DNA from: Desulfurobacterium pacificum
GTDB taxonomy: Bacteria; Aquificota; Aquificia; Desulfurobacteriales; Desulfurobacteriaceae
DNA length: 64,000 nucleotides
Reading direction: 5' to 3'
Assembly (NCBI RefSeq): GCF_900182835.1
Contig: NZ_FXUB01000002.1
Location: 1 to 64,000 of the forward strand
The notes below the pieces were generated by a model. That model saw only the letters and a list, made by a program, of their open reading frames with translations. It ran no database searches and was not told the origin of the DNA. The number at the start of each line of letters is the position of its first letter. Within the stretch, counting starts at the first letter, position 1. Made by a program: the position numbers and the translations under genes. Below, in pieces: positions 37,388 to 46,060 of the stretch.

Positions 37388-39454
37388 CTATATAGCTATT
37401 TTGGAGAAATCCATAATTTTCAAAAGTTCATCTGCTATTGTTTTCAAAAGGCTCAAACGCCTATTTTTAACATTTTCATCCTTATCCATCACCATAACGT
37501 TATCAAAGAAAGCATCAACGTAAGGCTTTAAAGTTTTCACGGTTAAAAGGGCTTCTTTATAATCTTTTCTTTGAAGCAGCTCTGCCAACTTCTCTCTAAC
37601 GGAAAGGAATTCGTTAAAAAGTTCCTCCTCATATCTACCTTCTGGAGTAAACTCCACAGGTTCAAAGTCTTTCGGAATAATGTTTACAACACGTCTCATT
37701 GTTATCAGGACTTCTTCAAACTCCGGACTTTCTCTTAAAACATCAATAGCTTTAGCCCTCAAGAAGATATCGTAAACGTCGTCAGTAACCGGTAGAACGG
37801 CTTCAACTGTGTCGGGTTTAAATCCGTTCTCTCTTAAAACGCCTTTTAGTCTATCCTTAATAAAGGAAATAGTTTCTTCTACCGCATTTTGGTTTAATTC
37901 TACGTTCTGTTCTTTATAAAGGTCATAGGCGTAAGATAACAGAGGCAACAGGCTGAGGGAAACTTCTCTCTGAATAAGCGTCTGTATCAAGCCTAAAGCG
38001 TTTCTTCTTAAAGCAAATGGGTCGGCAGAACCGGTAGGCTTAAATCCAGCACCGATAAAACCGATTAAGTTGTCTATTTTCTCAGCTATTGACAGGGAAA
38101 TTCCTATTTTCGTTTCAGCCACTCTATCACCAGAAAACCTTGGCAGGTAGTGTTCTTCTATTGCAGAAGCGACCTCTTCATCTTCTCCGTCTAAAAGGGC
38201 GTAGTATTTGCCCATAGTTCCCTGAAGTTCTGTAAATTCGTTTACCATCTCGGTTAAAAGGTCTGCCTTGCAGATGTGCGCAGCCCTTTCTGCTTTTTTC
38301 CTATCGCCTGAGATTCTTTCTGCAACGGCAGGCGCTAAACGCTCAAGCCTTTTCGTTTTATCAAGCATCGTTCCTAACTTTTCGTGGAAGACTATGCCTT
38401 TAAGGTCTGGAACTCTCTCTTCTAATTTTCTCTTTCTGTCTTCGTTGAAAAAGAACAGGGCATCAGAAAGCCTCGCCCTTAAAACCTTTTCGTAGCCGAT
38501 TCTGATAATTACTTCATCAACAGGTTTTATGTTTGCAACGCCGATAAAGTAGTTTTTGAGTTTTCCTTCTTCGTCAACTACTGAAAAGAATTTCTGGTGG
38601 TCCTTCATAACAACTGTCGGCACTTCTGGAGGCAGGGAAAGGAACTCTTCTTCAAAAGAACCCAAAATGGGGTATGGATATTCAACAAGGTTAGTGACTT
38701 CGTCTAACAGGTCTTCGTCTTTTAGCACTTTGCCGCCGACGGAAGCAGCAAGCGTGCGTATTCCATCAAATATGATGGATTTCCTTTTCTCTATATCGGC
38801 AACGACAAATCTATCTTCAAGCTGAGTGATAAACTCAGCAGGTTCACCGACTTCAAACGGCTCGGGTGAAAGGAATCTGTGCCCGTAAGAAACGTTTGAA
38901 GATTTAATGCCGTCTATTTCAAATGAAACTGTTTGGTTTCCTAAAACAGCGGTTATCCACCTTATAGGTCTTGCAAATCTGAGCTTTTTAGTCCCCCAGC
39001 GCATACTTTTTTTAAAAGGAATGGAAGTGATAATCTCGGGAAGGATTTTTGAAAGGATTTCTGCTGCCGGTTTTCCTTTTACAAGTCTTTTAATGGCAAC
39101 GTATTCGCCGGTTTTGCCGGGGGGATTTTCTACTCTTATTAGCTCTTCAACAGAAGCACCTTTTGACCTTGCAAAACCAAGGGCAGCTTTTGTCGGATTT
39201 CCTTCTTCGTCAAATGCCGCTTTAACAGAAGGTCCAACTAAAAGTTCTTCTCTGTCTGGTTGAACTTCTGGAACGTCGTAAGCGATAACGATAAGCCTTT
39301 TAGGCGTTCCTGCAGTTTCTATTGAAGAAGGGGAAAGATAGTTCTCTTCTAATTTTTTGTATAAAGATTCTTTTAAGAATTGAAGGGCAGGCTCAATAAA
39401 AGATGCCGGTAACTCTTCCGTTCCTATTTCAAGAAGCAGGTTTAACGCTTTCAC
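37388..39454 (-). CDS. glyS: Glycyl-tRNA synthetase beta subunit
   Basis: GlyS is the large subunit of the alpha2-beta2 glycyl-tRNA synthetase and provides tRNA binding. The 688-residue protein starts [14 protein letters not shown] and includes [11 protein letters not shown], an HD-like segment near [11 protein letters not shown], the [15 protein letters not shown] signature, and an anticodon-binding domain in the C-terminal third. GTG start inside the end of glyQ (26-base overlap). One AAAATCCCCCC copy lies in it, in the sense direction. Confidence 0.95.
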   Translation of the reverse strand: MKALNLLLEIGTEELPASFIEPALQFLKESLYKKLEENYLSPSSIETAGTPKRLIVIAYDVPEVQPDREELLVGPSVKAAFDEEGNPTKAALGFARSKGASVEELIRVENPPGKTGEYVAIKRLVKGKPAAEILSKILPEIITSIPFKKSMRWGTKKLRFARPIRWITAVLGNQTVSFEIDGIKSSNVSYGHRFLSPEPFEVGEPAEFITQLEDRFVVADIEKRKSIIFDGIRTLAASVGGKVLKDEDLLDEVTNLVEYPYPILGSFEEEFLSLPPEVPTVVMKDHQKFFSVVDEEGKLKNYFIGVANIKPVDEVIIRIGYEKVLRARLSDALFFFNEDRKRKLEERVPDLKGIVFHEKLGTMLDKTKRLERLAPAVAERISGDRKKAERAAHICKADLLTEMVNEFTELQGTMGKYYALLDGEDEEVASAIEEHYLPRFSGDRVAETKIGISLSIAEKIDNLIGFIGAGFKPTGSADPFALRRNALGLIQTLIQREVSLSLLPLLSYAYDLYKEQNVELNQNAVEETISFIKDRLKGVLRENGFKPDTVEAVLPVTDDVYDIFLRAKAIDVLRESPEFEEVLITMRRVVNIIPKDFEPVEFTPEGRYEEELFNEFLSVREKLAELLQRKDYKEALLTVKTLKPYVDAFFDNVMVMDKDENVKNRRLSLLKTIADELLKIMDFSKIAI
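39119..39129 (-). repeat. AAAATCCCCCC motif, copy 6 (in glyS)
   Basis: Motif on the minus strand, sense in glyS where it encodes part of ENPPGK. Confidence 0.85.
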
Positions 39455-40301
39455 CTTTACCCTCTTTTAGTTCAAGATACTTTTTAGCACACTTAGAAGC
39501 TAATCTTCTCACTCTACCTATAAAAGCAGTCCTTTCTGCAACGGATATAGCGCCCCGTGCATCTAAAATGTTAAAGACGTGAGAACACTTTAAGCAGTAA
39601 TCGTAAGCAGGAAGAACTAAATCCTTTTCAACGAGCCTTTCAGACTCTTTTTCGTAAAGGTTAAAAAGCTCAAAGAGCATCTTCGTATCGGCTTCTTCAA
39701 AGTTATACTTTGACCACTGGTATTCATTCTCTTTGTATAGGTCGCCGTATTTGACGCCATCTGTCCAGACTATATCGTAAACGCTGTCAACGCCCTGTAT
39801 ATACATTGCAATTCTTTCAAGACCGTAGGTGATTTCAACGGAAACGGGGTCAAGCGTTATACCGCCAGCTTGCTGGAAGTAGGTAAACTGAGTAATTTCC
39901 ATCCCGTCCAGCCACACTTCCCAGCCGAGTCCCCACGCGCCAAGCGTTGGAGATTCCCAGTCATCTTCTACGAAACGAACATCATGCTCTTTCAGGTTAA
40001 ATCCTAAAGCTTCAAGGCTTCCTAGATAAAGCTCCTGGGAGTTTTCTGGAGAAGGTTTAAGAATTACCTGAAATTGGAAGTAGTGCTGGAGGCGGTTGGG
40101 ATTTTCGCCATATCTACCGTCGGCAGGGCGGCGACAGGGTTGAACGTAAGCAACCTTGAAAGGTTCCTTTCCCAAAACCTTAAGGAAAGTAAAAGGGTGC
40201 ATCGTGCCGGCACCCTGTTCAACATCGTAACTTGAAGCTATAACGCAACCTTGAGAAGCCCAGTATTTTTCAAGGGTAAATATCAGCTCTTGAAAGGTCA
40301 A
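39429..40301 (-). CDS. glyQ: Glycyl-tRNA synthetase alpha subunit
   Basis: GlyQ carries the class II catalytic core. Visible signatures are [49 protein letters not shown] and [21 protein letters not shown]. Two starts are possible. TTG at 40301 is chosen because GGAGAG lies six bases before it and the product then aligns with known GlyQ starts ([10 protein letters not shown]). An earlier in-frame TTG at 40331 has no ribosome site and would add ten residues. It is followed directly by glyS. Confidence 0.94.
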   Translation of the reverse strand: MTFQELIFTLEKYWASQGCVIASSYDVEQGAGTMHPFTFLKVLGKEPFKVAYVQPCRRPADGRYGENPNRLQHYFQFQVILKPSPENSQELYLGSLEALGFNLKEHDVRFVEDDWESPTLGAWGLGWEVWLDGMEITQFTYFQQAGGITLDPVSVEITYGLERIAMYIQGVDSVYDIVWTDGVKYGDLYKENEYQWSKYNFEEADTKMLFELFNLYEKESERLVEKDLVLPAYDYCLKCSHVFNILDARGAISVAERTAFIGRVRRLASKCAKKYLELKEGKGESVKPAS

Positions 40302-40412
40302 CTTTTTCTCTCCGTCGCCTTTATTTTGCAAGCGTAATTTTATTTTGCAGGTTTAATTAAGTCAAATTCCAACCTTTAGGTTACAATTCCTTAAAAAGAC
40401 AGGAGAAGAACG

Positions 40413-41261
40413 ATGAAAATTACAGGTAAAACTTCCGTTTACGGGATTTTCGGCTTTCCTGTTAAACATTCTCTCTCTCCGCTTATGCAAACAGCCGCAT
40501 TCCAGCACTGTGGCATAGATGCAGTTTACGTTCCGTTTGAGGTTTCGCCAGAAGCACTAAAAGATGGAATTAAAGGAATAAAGGCTTTAAACGTTAAGGG
40601 GATAAACGTTACAGTTCCTCATAAGGAAAAAGTATGTGAGCTGGTGGATTACTTAAGTGAAGACGCTGAGTTTTTAGGTGCTACTAACACGGTAAAGAAC
40701 GAAAACGGGGTTTTGACAGGCTACAACACCGATGCAGAAGGTTTTTTGCGTTCTCTATTAGAGGAAGGAACAAACGTTGAAGGGAAGAAAGTTGTAATGT
40801 TTGGTGCTGGGGGAGCAGCAAGGGCAGTTGGCTACGCTCTACTGAAAGGCGGCGCAAAAGTGCTTCATCTGATTAATAGAAACTTTCAGCGGGCAAAAGA
40901 AGTGGGAGAGCTTTTGAGCAAGAGAGGAAACGTTTTAGTTTATCCGCTGAAAGAGAATACTGCTGAGTCTTTAGTTGAAGATGCAGACATTGTAGTTAAC
41001 ACGACATCTGTGGGTATGAAGGAAGGTGACCCGAAGCTTTTTGATTATTCTGTGATAAAAGGGGAAACGGTTGTGGTTGACATTATTTACAATCCGCCGT
41101 TAACGCCGCTGCTTAAAGCCGCAAAGGAAAAAGGTTGCAAGGTGGTTAACGGACTTGGAATGCTCGTTCATCAGGGTGCAATTGCCTTTGAGATATGGAC
41201 GGGAAAGAAAGCGCCGGTTGACGTTATGAGAAAGGTTTTAGAAGAGGCTCTTTATGGTTGA
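40413..41261 (+). CDS. aroE: Shikimate 5-dehydrogenase
   Basis: AroE reduces 3-dehydroshikimate with NADPH in the shikimate pathway. The 282-residue protein has the substrate-binding KHSLSPLMQ, the catalytic lysine K71 in NVTVPHKEKV, TGYNTDAEG, the nucleotide-binding GAGGAARAVGYAL, and the C-terminal GLGMLVHQGAIAFEIWTG. It is complete. Its end overlaps the start of the MgtC-like gene by eight bases. Confidence 0.96.
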   Translation: MKITGKTSVYGIFGFPVKHSLSPLMQTAAFQHCGIDAVYVPFEVSPEALKDGIKGIKALNVKGINVTVPHKEKVCELVDYLSEDAEFLGATNTVKNENGVLTGYNTDAEGFLRSLLEEGTNVEGKKVVMFGAGGAARAVGYALLKGGAKVLHLINRNFQRAKEVGELLSKRGNVLVYPLKENTAESLVEDADIVVNTTSVGMKEGDPKLFDYSVIKGETVVVDIIYNPPLTPLLKAAKEKGCKVVNGLGMLVHQGAIAFEIWTGKKAPVDVMRKVLEEALYG

Positions 41262-42495
41262 AAGCGCCGTTTGGAAGGCATACGAGCCTTATCTGGTTTC
41301 TCTTATAATAGGCGGGCTGATAGGCGTTGAAAGGGAATATAAAAAGCAGAAGGAAGGTGTTCCCTCTTTTGGCGGCGTCAGGACGTTTATGCTCATTTCC
41401 TTGCTCGGGACTTTGTGCGCTCACCTGTCAAAGCAGTATGAGTTCTTTCTATATCTGGGGTTTTTCGTAACTGCAGTTTTGTTAATGGGCGCACAGTTGG
41501 TTGAAAAATCCCCCCGCCTCACCTCCTCCTTCTCCGCCCTCATAACTTTTCTTTTAGGCGCCATGTGCTCTGAAGGACAGCTCCAGGTTGCAGCGGCAAT
41601 TGCAGTTTCCGTTCTCTTCGTTCTTTCCTTCAAAGAGCAGATGCACGACTTCGTAAGACACCTGACGATGGAAGACCTCTTTGCCTTTTTGAAGTTCGCC
41701 GTCGTTACCGTGATTATCTACCCGCTCCTGCCCGATAAAAACTTTTACGGCGTCAATCCGAAAGAAGTGTGGACCATGGTGGCGGTAATCTCAACGATAG
41801 ATTTCATCGGATACGTTTTGACGAAGGTGGCGGGGGAAAAGGGCGTTTTGCTGACAGGACTAATCGGCGGGCTCGTTTCAAGCACTGCGGTAACGGTTAC
41901 ATTCTCGCCTTTAGCTAAAACGAACCCGCTGTTTATAAACGAATACGCTGCCGGAATTGTTGGCGCTTCGGCAATTATGTTCCCTAGAATGACCTTTTTA
42001 GCCGGCGTGGTAAGTCCACACTTTGCAATGTATCTGCTGATTCCTTCGTTGGTGGCGTTTGTGGGGGGGATTTTTTGGGCTTACAAAATCTCTACTTCTA
42101 AAAATACGGGAAGAACGAACATTGAAGTTAAAAACCCCTACGAACTCTCCACCGCCATAAAGTTTGGCATCTTTTACGCCTTTATTCTCTTCGTGTCAAG
42201 AAATGCCCTCAAATATTTTGGAGACTTCGGACTTTACGTCGTAGCAGCCATTTCAGGACTTTCAGACGTTGATGCCATAACCTTATCAACAGCAAAACTT
42301 TTCTCTTCTAAAGACGTTACACTATTAGCAGGAATAGTAGCTGTTTTAATAGCAGCAACAGTTAACACAGTTTTCAAGTGGTTTTTAACGCTTTCTATGG
42401 GGAACAGAGAGCTGTTTAGGAAGGTAACTCCCGGATTCATGGCTCTGATAATCGGAGAAATAATAGGAATTGCACTACTGTTCTTCATAAAATAA
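41254..42495 (+). CDS. MgtC/SapB-DUF4010 membrane protein
   Basis: The 413-residue membrane protein combines an N-terminal MgtC-like region (LIIGGLIGVEREY, GGVRTFMLISLLG, about residues 16-52) and a C-terminal DUF4010 region with several helices. It carries GLIGGLVSSTAVTVTFSPLAK and SGLSDVDAITLSTAKL. About 11-12 transmembrane segments are present. Function is unknown; MgtC relatives are linked to magnesium or membrane homeostasis. Two copies of the AAAATCCCCCC motif, in opposite directions and 560 bases apart, lie within it. Confidence 0.85.
   Translation: MVESAVWKAYEPYLVSLIIGGLIGVEREYKKQKEGVPSFGGVRTFMLISLLGTLCAHLSKQYEFFLYLGFFVTAVLLMGAQLVEKSPRLTSSFSALITFLLGAMCSEGQLQVAAAIAVSVLFVLSFKEQMHDFVRHLTMEDLFAFLKFAVVTVIIYPLLPDKNFYGVNPKEVWTMVAVISTIDFIGYVLTKVAGEKGVLLTGLIGGLVSSTAVTVTFSPLAKTNPLFINEYAAGIVGASAIMFPRMTFLAGVVSPHFAMYLLIPSLVAFVGGIFWAYKISTSKNTGRTNIEVKNPYELSTAIKFGIFYAFILFVSRNALKYFGDFGLYVVAAISGLSDVDAITLSTAKLFSSKDVTLLAGIVAVLIAATVNTVFKWFLTLSMGNRELFRKVTPGFMALIIGEIIGIALLFFIK
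41505..41515 (+). repeat. AAAATCCCCCC motif, copy 7 (in MgtC-like gene)
   Basis: Sense strand, encoding part of EKSPR; followed by GCCTCACCTCC. Confidence 0.85.
42064..42074 (-). repeat. AAAATCCCCCC motif, copy 8 (in MgtC-like gene)
   Basis: Reads G7 then ATTTTTT on the + strand; antisense to the gene; the C tract is seven long. Confidence 0.8.
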
Positions 42496-42501
42496 AGTAA
42501 A

Positions 42502-42516
42502 GGGGCAGCAGCCCCC
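42502..42516. terminator. Convergent terminator between the MgtC-like gene and rpmA
   Basis: GGGGC pairs with GCCCC around AGCA. The T-rich tail is on the minus strand (TTTACTTTATTTT), so it mainly serves rpmA, but it may stop both convergent transcripts. Confidence 0.7.
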
Positions 42517-42523
42517 GAAAAGC

Positions 42524-42778
42524 TTACTGAACAGGGTAAACGCTTACAAACTTCTTGTTTCTTCTTGTCTCAAACTTAACAACGCCATCAATTAAAGCAA
42601 AGAGAGTGTAGTCGCTTCCCATTCCAACGTTCTGACCTGGATGTATGGAAGTTCCCCTCTGCCTTACTATGATGTTTCCAGCCTTAACAATTTGTCCGTC
42701 ATGTCTCTTAACGCCAAGTCTTTTACCTATTGAATCCCTTCCGTTTTTGGTTGAACCCATACCTTTCTTATGTGCCAT
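42524..42778 (-). CDS. rpmA: Ribosomal protein bL27
   Basis: The 84-residue protein reads [22 protein letters not shown] and contains [31 protein letters not shown]. This is bL27 near the peptidyl-transferase centre. The N-terminus begins directly at AHKKG with no Firmicutes-type cleavable extension. It follows rplU by 13 bases, the standard rplU-rpmA order. Confidence 0.97.
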   Translation of the reverse strand: MAHKKGMGSTKNGRDSIGKRLGVKRHDGQIVKAGNIIVRQRGTSIHPGQNVGMGSDYTLFALIDGVVKFETRRNKKFVSVYPVQ

Positions 42779-42791
42779 GACAAACCTCCAA

Positions 42792-43097
42792 TTAGCTTAC
42801 AACTTCGTTGATTTGAATCTCTGTAAAGTGCTGACGATGACCGTACTTTCTCTGATAGTGCTTCTTTTTCTTGTACTTGAAAACGATAATCTTCTTGCCC
42901 TTACCGTGTCTTACAACGGTAGCTTTAACTTTAGCACCCTTAACTTCATCACCTACTTTAACGCCGTTTTCATCCCTTACCATCAAAGCATCAAACTCCA
43001 CTTCGGAACCTTCAGGTAGGTTGATTTTCTCAACCTTTAAAACCTGACCAGGCTCCACAACGTACTGCTTTCCGCCAGTTTTAATTACAGCGTACAT
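42792..43097 (-). CDS. rplU: Ribosomal protein bL21
   Basis: The 101-residue protein [18 protein letters not shown]... with [26 protein letters not shown] is bL21. It is complete and heads the rplU-rpmA operon, with a GGGAGGTAAGG ribosome site and its own promoter. Confidence 0.97.
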   Translation of the reverse strand: MYAVIKTGGKQYVVEPGQVLKVEKINLPEGSEVEFDALMVRDENGVKVGDEVKGAKVKATVVRHGKGKKIIVFKYKKKKHYQRKYGHRQHFTEIQINEVVS

Positions 43098-43136
43098 TCC
43101 TTACCTCCCGGATTGCCTTAAAAAGTGAGACATTAA

Positions 43137-43164
43137 TTTATAACAGCACAACCGCAATGGTCAA
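43137..43164 (-). promoter_or_regulatory. Promoter of rplU-rpmA
   Basis: On the minus strand TTGACC (43159-43164) is followed after 16 bases by TATAAA (43137-43142), about 40 bases before the rplU ATG. It overlaps the stop of the upstream ligase gene. Confidence 0.6.
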
Positions 43165-44219
43165 GTTTTATTAGAATTCTTCTTCAGATACTCGTAAAAC
43201 TTCTGCCCTAAAAACTTTTCGTAGTCCTTTCCTTTCTTCCTTAATTTATAAGCCTGAACCAAAACCTCAACAGGAAATTCATCACTACCTCTTATTTCCT
43301 CCTCACTCTTAGCGCTCTCAACCACTTTCAAAGCTCTTTCATAAGCACTTATAAGTTCTTCAAGTTCCCTAAGCCTTCGTTCCTTTAGTTTTTCGTTGGT
43401 TACTTTACTGAAAAAGTCGTCCCACTTGCCCTGAAGGTAAAGCAAAAACAACTTATGAGCCGGAATATTGTGAAGGTAGGTAAAAGCGTAATGCCTGTCG
43501 TAATACCACGGCGACTTCAATTTAACAAAAAGCGGAAAAGGCTCTTCTCTATCAAAGTTTTTCAATACAAACCCTTCTATAAATTCCCTGTTTTCTAACA
43601 TTCTTTCAAAATCCTTTAGCGTCCCTTTCCCCACTTTCCCTGCCACATCAACGTCAATCTGGTGCTCATACCGCTCTAAAAGATACTTTCCAGTCCTGTT
43701 ATCCCTTATCTCAGTTAGAATTAACCGCTCCTTATCGTAAGGAATTACTATCTGATATTCAGGGCTGACAAACTCAAAAATCGGCGTGCAACCTTTTGAA
43801 AGAACGCTCTTTATAAAGGAAGAAAGGTTGTTATTCCTTTTTACTATCTCTCTTACCCTTTCAAGCTGCGGTGCATCAAAAGACTTCTGCGTCGCAACGG
43901 CAATTTTTTCACCGTCAAGGAAGAAGTGAACCATCGTTCCGTCAAACTTTTCGCGGGCAACAAATTCCTTATTGGACAACTTCTCTCTTTGCGTTTCTTC
44001 GTGTTCGTTAACGTTAAAAAACTTGTGAAAGGGGCGAGAAACAACCTCTTTAGTGGATTTTCTAAAGGTTATCCCCCGTAATTCCCTCTTTAAAGGCGAA
44101 TCAAAAACTTTAGGGACGTTATACCTGTAAGAAACCTTTACAAAATCCCCCCTCTCCACAACCTTAAAATACCGATTCCCTTCAATCTCTTTGAGAACAG
44201 AGTTTAAATCAACTTCCAT
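43161..44219 (-). CDS. T4 Rnl1-family RNA ligase
   Basis: The 352-residue protein has the nucleotidyltransferase motifs of T4 RNA ligase 1. Motif I is K91-F-D-G in REKFDGTMV (the lysine that takes AMP), preceded by ELRGITFRK and SRPFHKFFNVNE. The motif III/IIIa region is PIFEFVSPEYQIVIPYDKERLILTEIRDN, motif IV is EGFVLKN, and motif V is FVKLKSPWY. Such enzymes seal 5'-phosphate and 3'-hydroxyl RNA ends. It follows hisA with a one-base overlap, so it may be expressed with the His/Lys operon. No kinase/phosphatase partner is adjacent. One AAAATCCCCCC copy falls near its 5' end. Confidence 0.85.
   Translation of the reverse strand: MEVDLNSVLKEIEGNRYFKVVERGDFVKVSYRYNVPKVFDSPLKRELRGITFRKSTKEVVSRPFHKFFNVNEHEETQREKLSNKEFVAREKFDGTMVHFFLDGEKIAVATQKSFDAPQLERVREIVKRNNNLSSFIKSVLSKGCTPIFEFVSPEYQIVIPYDKERLILTEIRDNRTGKYLLERYEHQIDVDVAGKVGKGTLKDFERMLENREFIEGFVLKNFDREEPFPLFVKLKSPWYYDRHYAFTYLHNIPAHKLFLLYLQGKWDDFFSKVTNEKLKERRLRELEELISAYERALKVVESAKSEEEIRGSDEFPVEVLVQAYKLRKKGKDYEKFLGQKFYEYLKKNSNKT
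44142..44152 (+). repeat. AAAATCCCCCC motif, copy 9 (in RNA ligase gene)
   Basis: Motif on the + strand, antisense to the ligase gene; followed by TCTCCACAACC. Confidence 0.85.
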
Positions 44220-44938
44220 CAGCCAACTTTCTGAAGAACAGAAGCAAGGTCTACCTTTCCTTCGTAAAGCGCCTTTCCGACAATTGCTCCTACAACGTTC
44301 TCTATTTTAGAAAGTTTCAGTATATCCTCCTCCGAAGAAACACCTCCAGAAGCTATAACAGGACGGTTAACGGCAGAAGCAAATTTCTCCACTTCCTCAA
44401 AGTTAGGACTCGTCAGCGTCCCGTCCCTTGAAATGTCCGTATAAACGAATCCCCATATGTCCATGGCGTCGTAGTCGGAAGCTAAAGAAACGGCAGGGAT
44501 TTCTGTAACCTCCACCCATCCTTTAGTTGTAACCATTCCGTTTTTCGCATCTATACCCAAAACGATTTTGCCCGGGTATCTGTCAACCATCTCTTCAAAC
44601 AGCCTCGGATTTTCAACGGCAACAGTTCCCACGATAACTCTGTCAACGCCTATTGAAAACAGCCTGTCAAGGGCTTCTATCGTTCTAACTCCGCCCCCAA
44701 ACTGAATGGGGACAGAAACAGACTTAACGATTTCCTCAACTATTGCAATGTTTTTAGGAATTCCCTCAAAAGCACCATCAAGGTCAACAACGTGAATCCT
44801 TTTAGCGCCTAAAGACTCCCATTTCTTAGCAACTTCTACCAGATTTTCAAAGTAAACTTTCTCTTTATCTGCCCTACCCTGATAGAGCCTTACACACTTT
44901 CCACCTTTTATATCAACTGCCGGAATGACTTCAAACAT
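44219..44938 (-). CDS. hisA: ProFAR isomerase (histidine synthesis)
   Basis: HisA isomerises ProFAR to PRFAR in histidine synthesis. The 239-residue TIM barrel has the catalytic aspartates in PAVDIKGGKCVRL and in FVYTDISRDGTL, plus the phosphate loops FGGGVRT and ASGGVSS. The ATG at 44938 is preferred to an in-frame GTG five codons upstream because the latter overlaps the AAGGAGGAG ribosome site. Confidence 0.95.
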   Translation of the reverse strand: MFEVIPAVDIKGGKCVRLYQGRADKEKVYFENLVEVAKKWESLGAKRIHVVDLDGAFEGIPKNIAIVEEIVKSVSVPIQFGGGVRTIEALDRLFSIGVDRVIVGTVAVENPRLFEEMVDRYPGKIVLGIDAKNGMVTTKGWVEVTEIPAVSLASDYDAMDIWGFVYTDISRDGTLTSPNFEEVEKFASAVNRPVIASGGVSSEEDILKLSKIENVVGAIVGKALYEGKVDLASVLQKVG

Positions 44939-44952
44939 AAACTCCTCCTTCA

Positions 44953-45045
44953 CTATCTTTCAACAAGAGGGTCAGTTCTATAAGCATAAAGAAGCGCCAA
45001 AATGAAAGGTAAAATGAGCAACAGGAGAAAAATAATTTCTTTCAC
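44953..45045 (-). CDS. 30-residue single-span membrane microprotein
   Basis: A short frame starts at a GTG that overlaps the preceding stop (TAGTG) and encodes about 30 residues: [19 protein letters not shown] then YAYRTDPLVER. It is a hydrophobic helix with a basic/acidic tail, resembling the tiny membrane subunits found with transport or respiratory complexes. It ends just before hisA. Translational coupling and the clean hydrophobic composition support expression; no homology is claimed. Confidence 0.5.
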   Translation of the reverse strand: MKEIIFLLLLILPFILALLYAYRTDPLVER

Positions 45046-45275
45046 TACTCAATCTCCTTTAACTGATTTAAAAACTTGTTGATTTGCTTCCAGACTAAAA
45101 TGTATATCCCCAACAAAAGATAGGCTAACAAAACACCTGCAATAACCCATGCATCAACAACCCCTACTTTTACAGCTCTTGCAGTAGTTCCGGTTATATC
45201 AATAACAAACAGATAGATGACCGCCTTTAAATTCTCCTTCCAAACGCCAATCTCTTCCTTCAGCGCCTCTTTCAT
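45045..45275 (-). CDS. Small two-helix membrane protein
   Basis: The 76-residue product has two hydrophobic segments (about 17-35 and 43-62), with charged ends (MKEALKEEIGVWKENLK and KQINKFLNQLKEIE). The family is not recognised. Its ATG overlaps the dapB stop (TGATG), so it is coupled to dapB. It precedes the 30-residue membrane frame and hisA. Confidence 0.7.
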   Translation of the reverse strand: MKEALKEEIGVWKENLKAVIYLFVIDITGTTARAVKVGVVDAWVIAGVLLAYLLLGIYILVWKQINKFLNQLKEIE

Positions 45276-46057
45276 CAAATCCCCAGAACGTCAAACATCG
45301 TGTAAAGCCCGGGCTTTCTACCAGCCACCCACTTTGCAGCAACTACCGCACCTCTTGCAAACGTTTCTCTGCTCGTTGCCCTGTGGGTAAGCTCAAGCCT
45401 TTCACCTAAAGTGGCAAAGAAAACCGTATGGTCTCCTACGACGTCCCCCATTCTTGCAGAAAGAACGCCTAACTCATCAGGTTTTCTCTCTCCTACTATT
45501 CCCTTTCTGCCGTAAACGGCAATGTCGTCAAGGTTTTTACCTAACTTTTCTGCAATTATCTCGGCAAGCTTTACGGCAGTCCCAGAAGGAGCATCTTTCT
45601 TAAACCTGTGGTGTATTTCAAAAATTTCTATATCGTATCCCTTGTCTTTCAGAACTTCCGTAACTTCGGCAACTAACTTAAAAAGCAGGTTAACACCTAA
45701 ACTCATGTTGGGGGAGAAGACGACGGGGATTTTCTCAGAAACTTCTTCTATTCTTTTCCTTTCCTCGTCAGAAAACCCGGTAGTTCCCACAACTAAAGCT
45801 ATCCTCAAATCCTCAGCATCCTTCAACAAGCCTAAAGTTGCCTGAGGAACGGTAAAGTCAATTACAACATCAGGTTTTTCAGGAAAATCCCTTATAGAAG
45901 AGTAAAACTTAACCCCTTCCGCAAACTCCGTTCCAATAAAAGAAGAATCCTTCTTTTCTGTTACGCCTACGAGCTTTAAATCCTTATCTTCAAGCACCAA
46001 TTTGGCTATTAAATTTCCCATTCTACCGGCTGCACCAGTAACGCCAACCTTAATCAT
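45275..46057 (-). CDS. dapB: 4-Hydroxy-tetrahydrodipicolinate reductase
   Basis: DapB carries out the NAD(P)H-dependent step of lysine/diaminopimelate synthesis. The protein has the Rossmann motif GVTGAAGRMGN, the DFTVPQATL strand, VVGTTGFS, the catalytic EIHHRFKKDAPSGTA, and RETFARGAVVAAKW. The ATG at 46057 has GGGG six bases before it; a GTG one codon earlier is the alternative. It lies in one operon with dapA, separated by the protoglobin-PsiE gene. Confidence 0.95.
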   Translation of the reverse strand: MIKVGVTGAAGRMGNLIAKLVLEDKDLKLVGVTEKKDSSFIGTEFAEGVKFYSSIRDFPEKPDVVIDFTVPQATLGLLKDAEDLRIALVVGTTGFSDEERKRIEEVSEKIPVVFSPNMSLGVNLLFKLVAEVTEVLKDKGYDIEIFEIHHRFKKDAPSGTAVKLAEIIAEKLGKNLDDIAVYGRKGIVGERKPDELGVLSARMGDVVGDHTVFFATLGERLELTHRATSRETFARGAVVAAKWVAGRKPGLYTMFDVLGI

Positions 46058-46060
46058 CAC

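Noticed and set aside
40301-40412. T-box or glycine riboswitch in the glyQ-aroE divergent gap
   Set aside because: The gap is about 110 bases and shows no antiterminator, NGGUGGNA-like sequence or paired stems I could identify.
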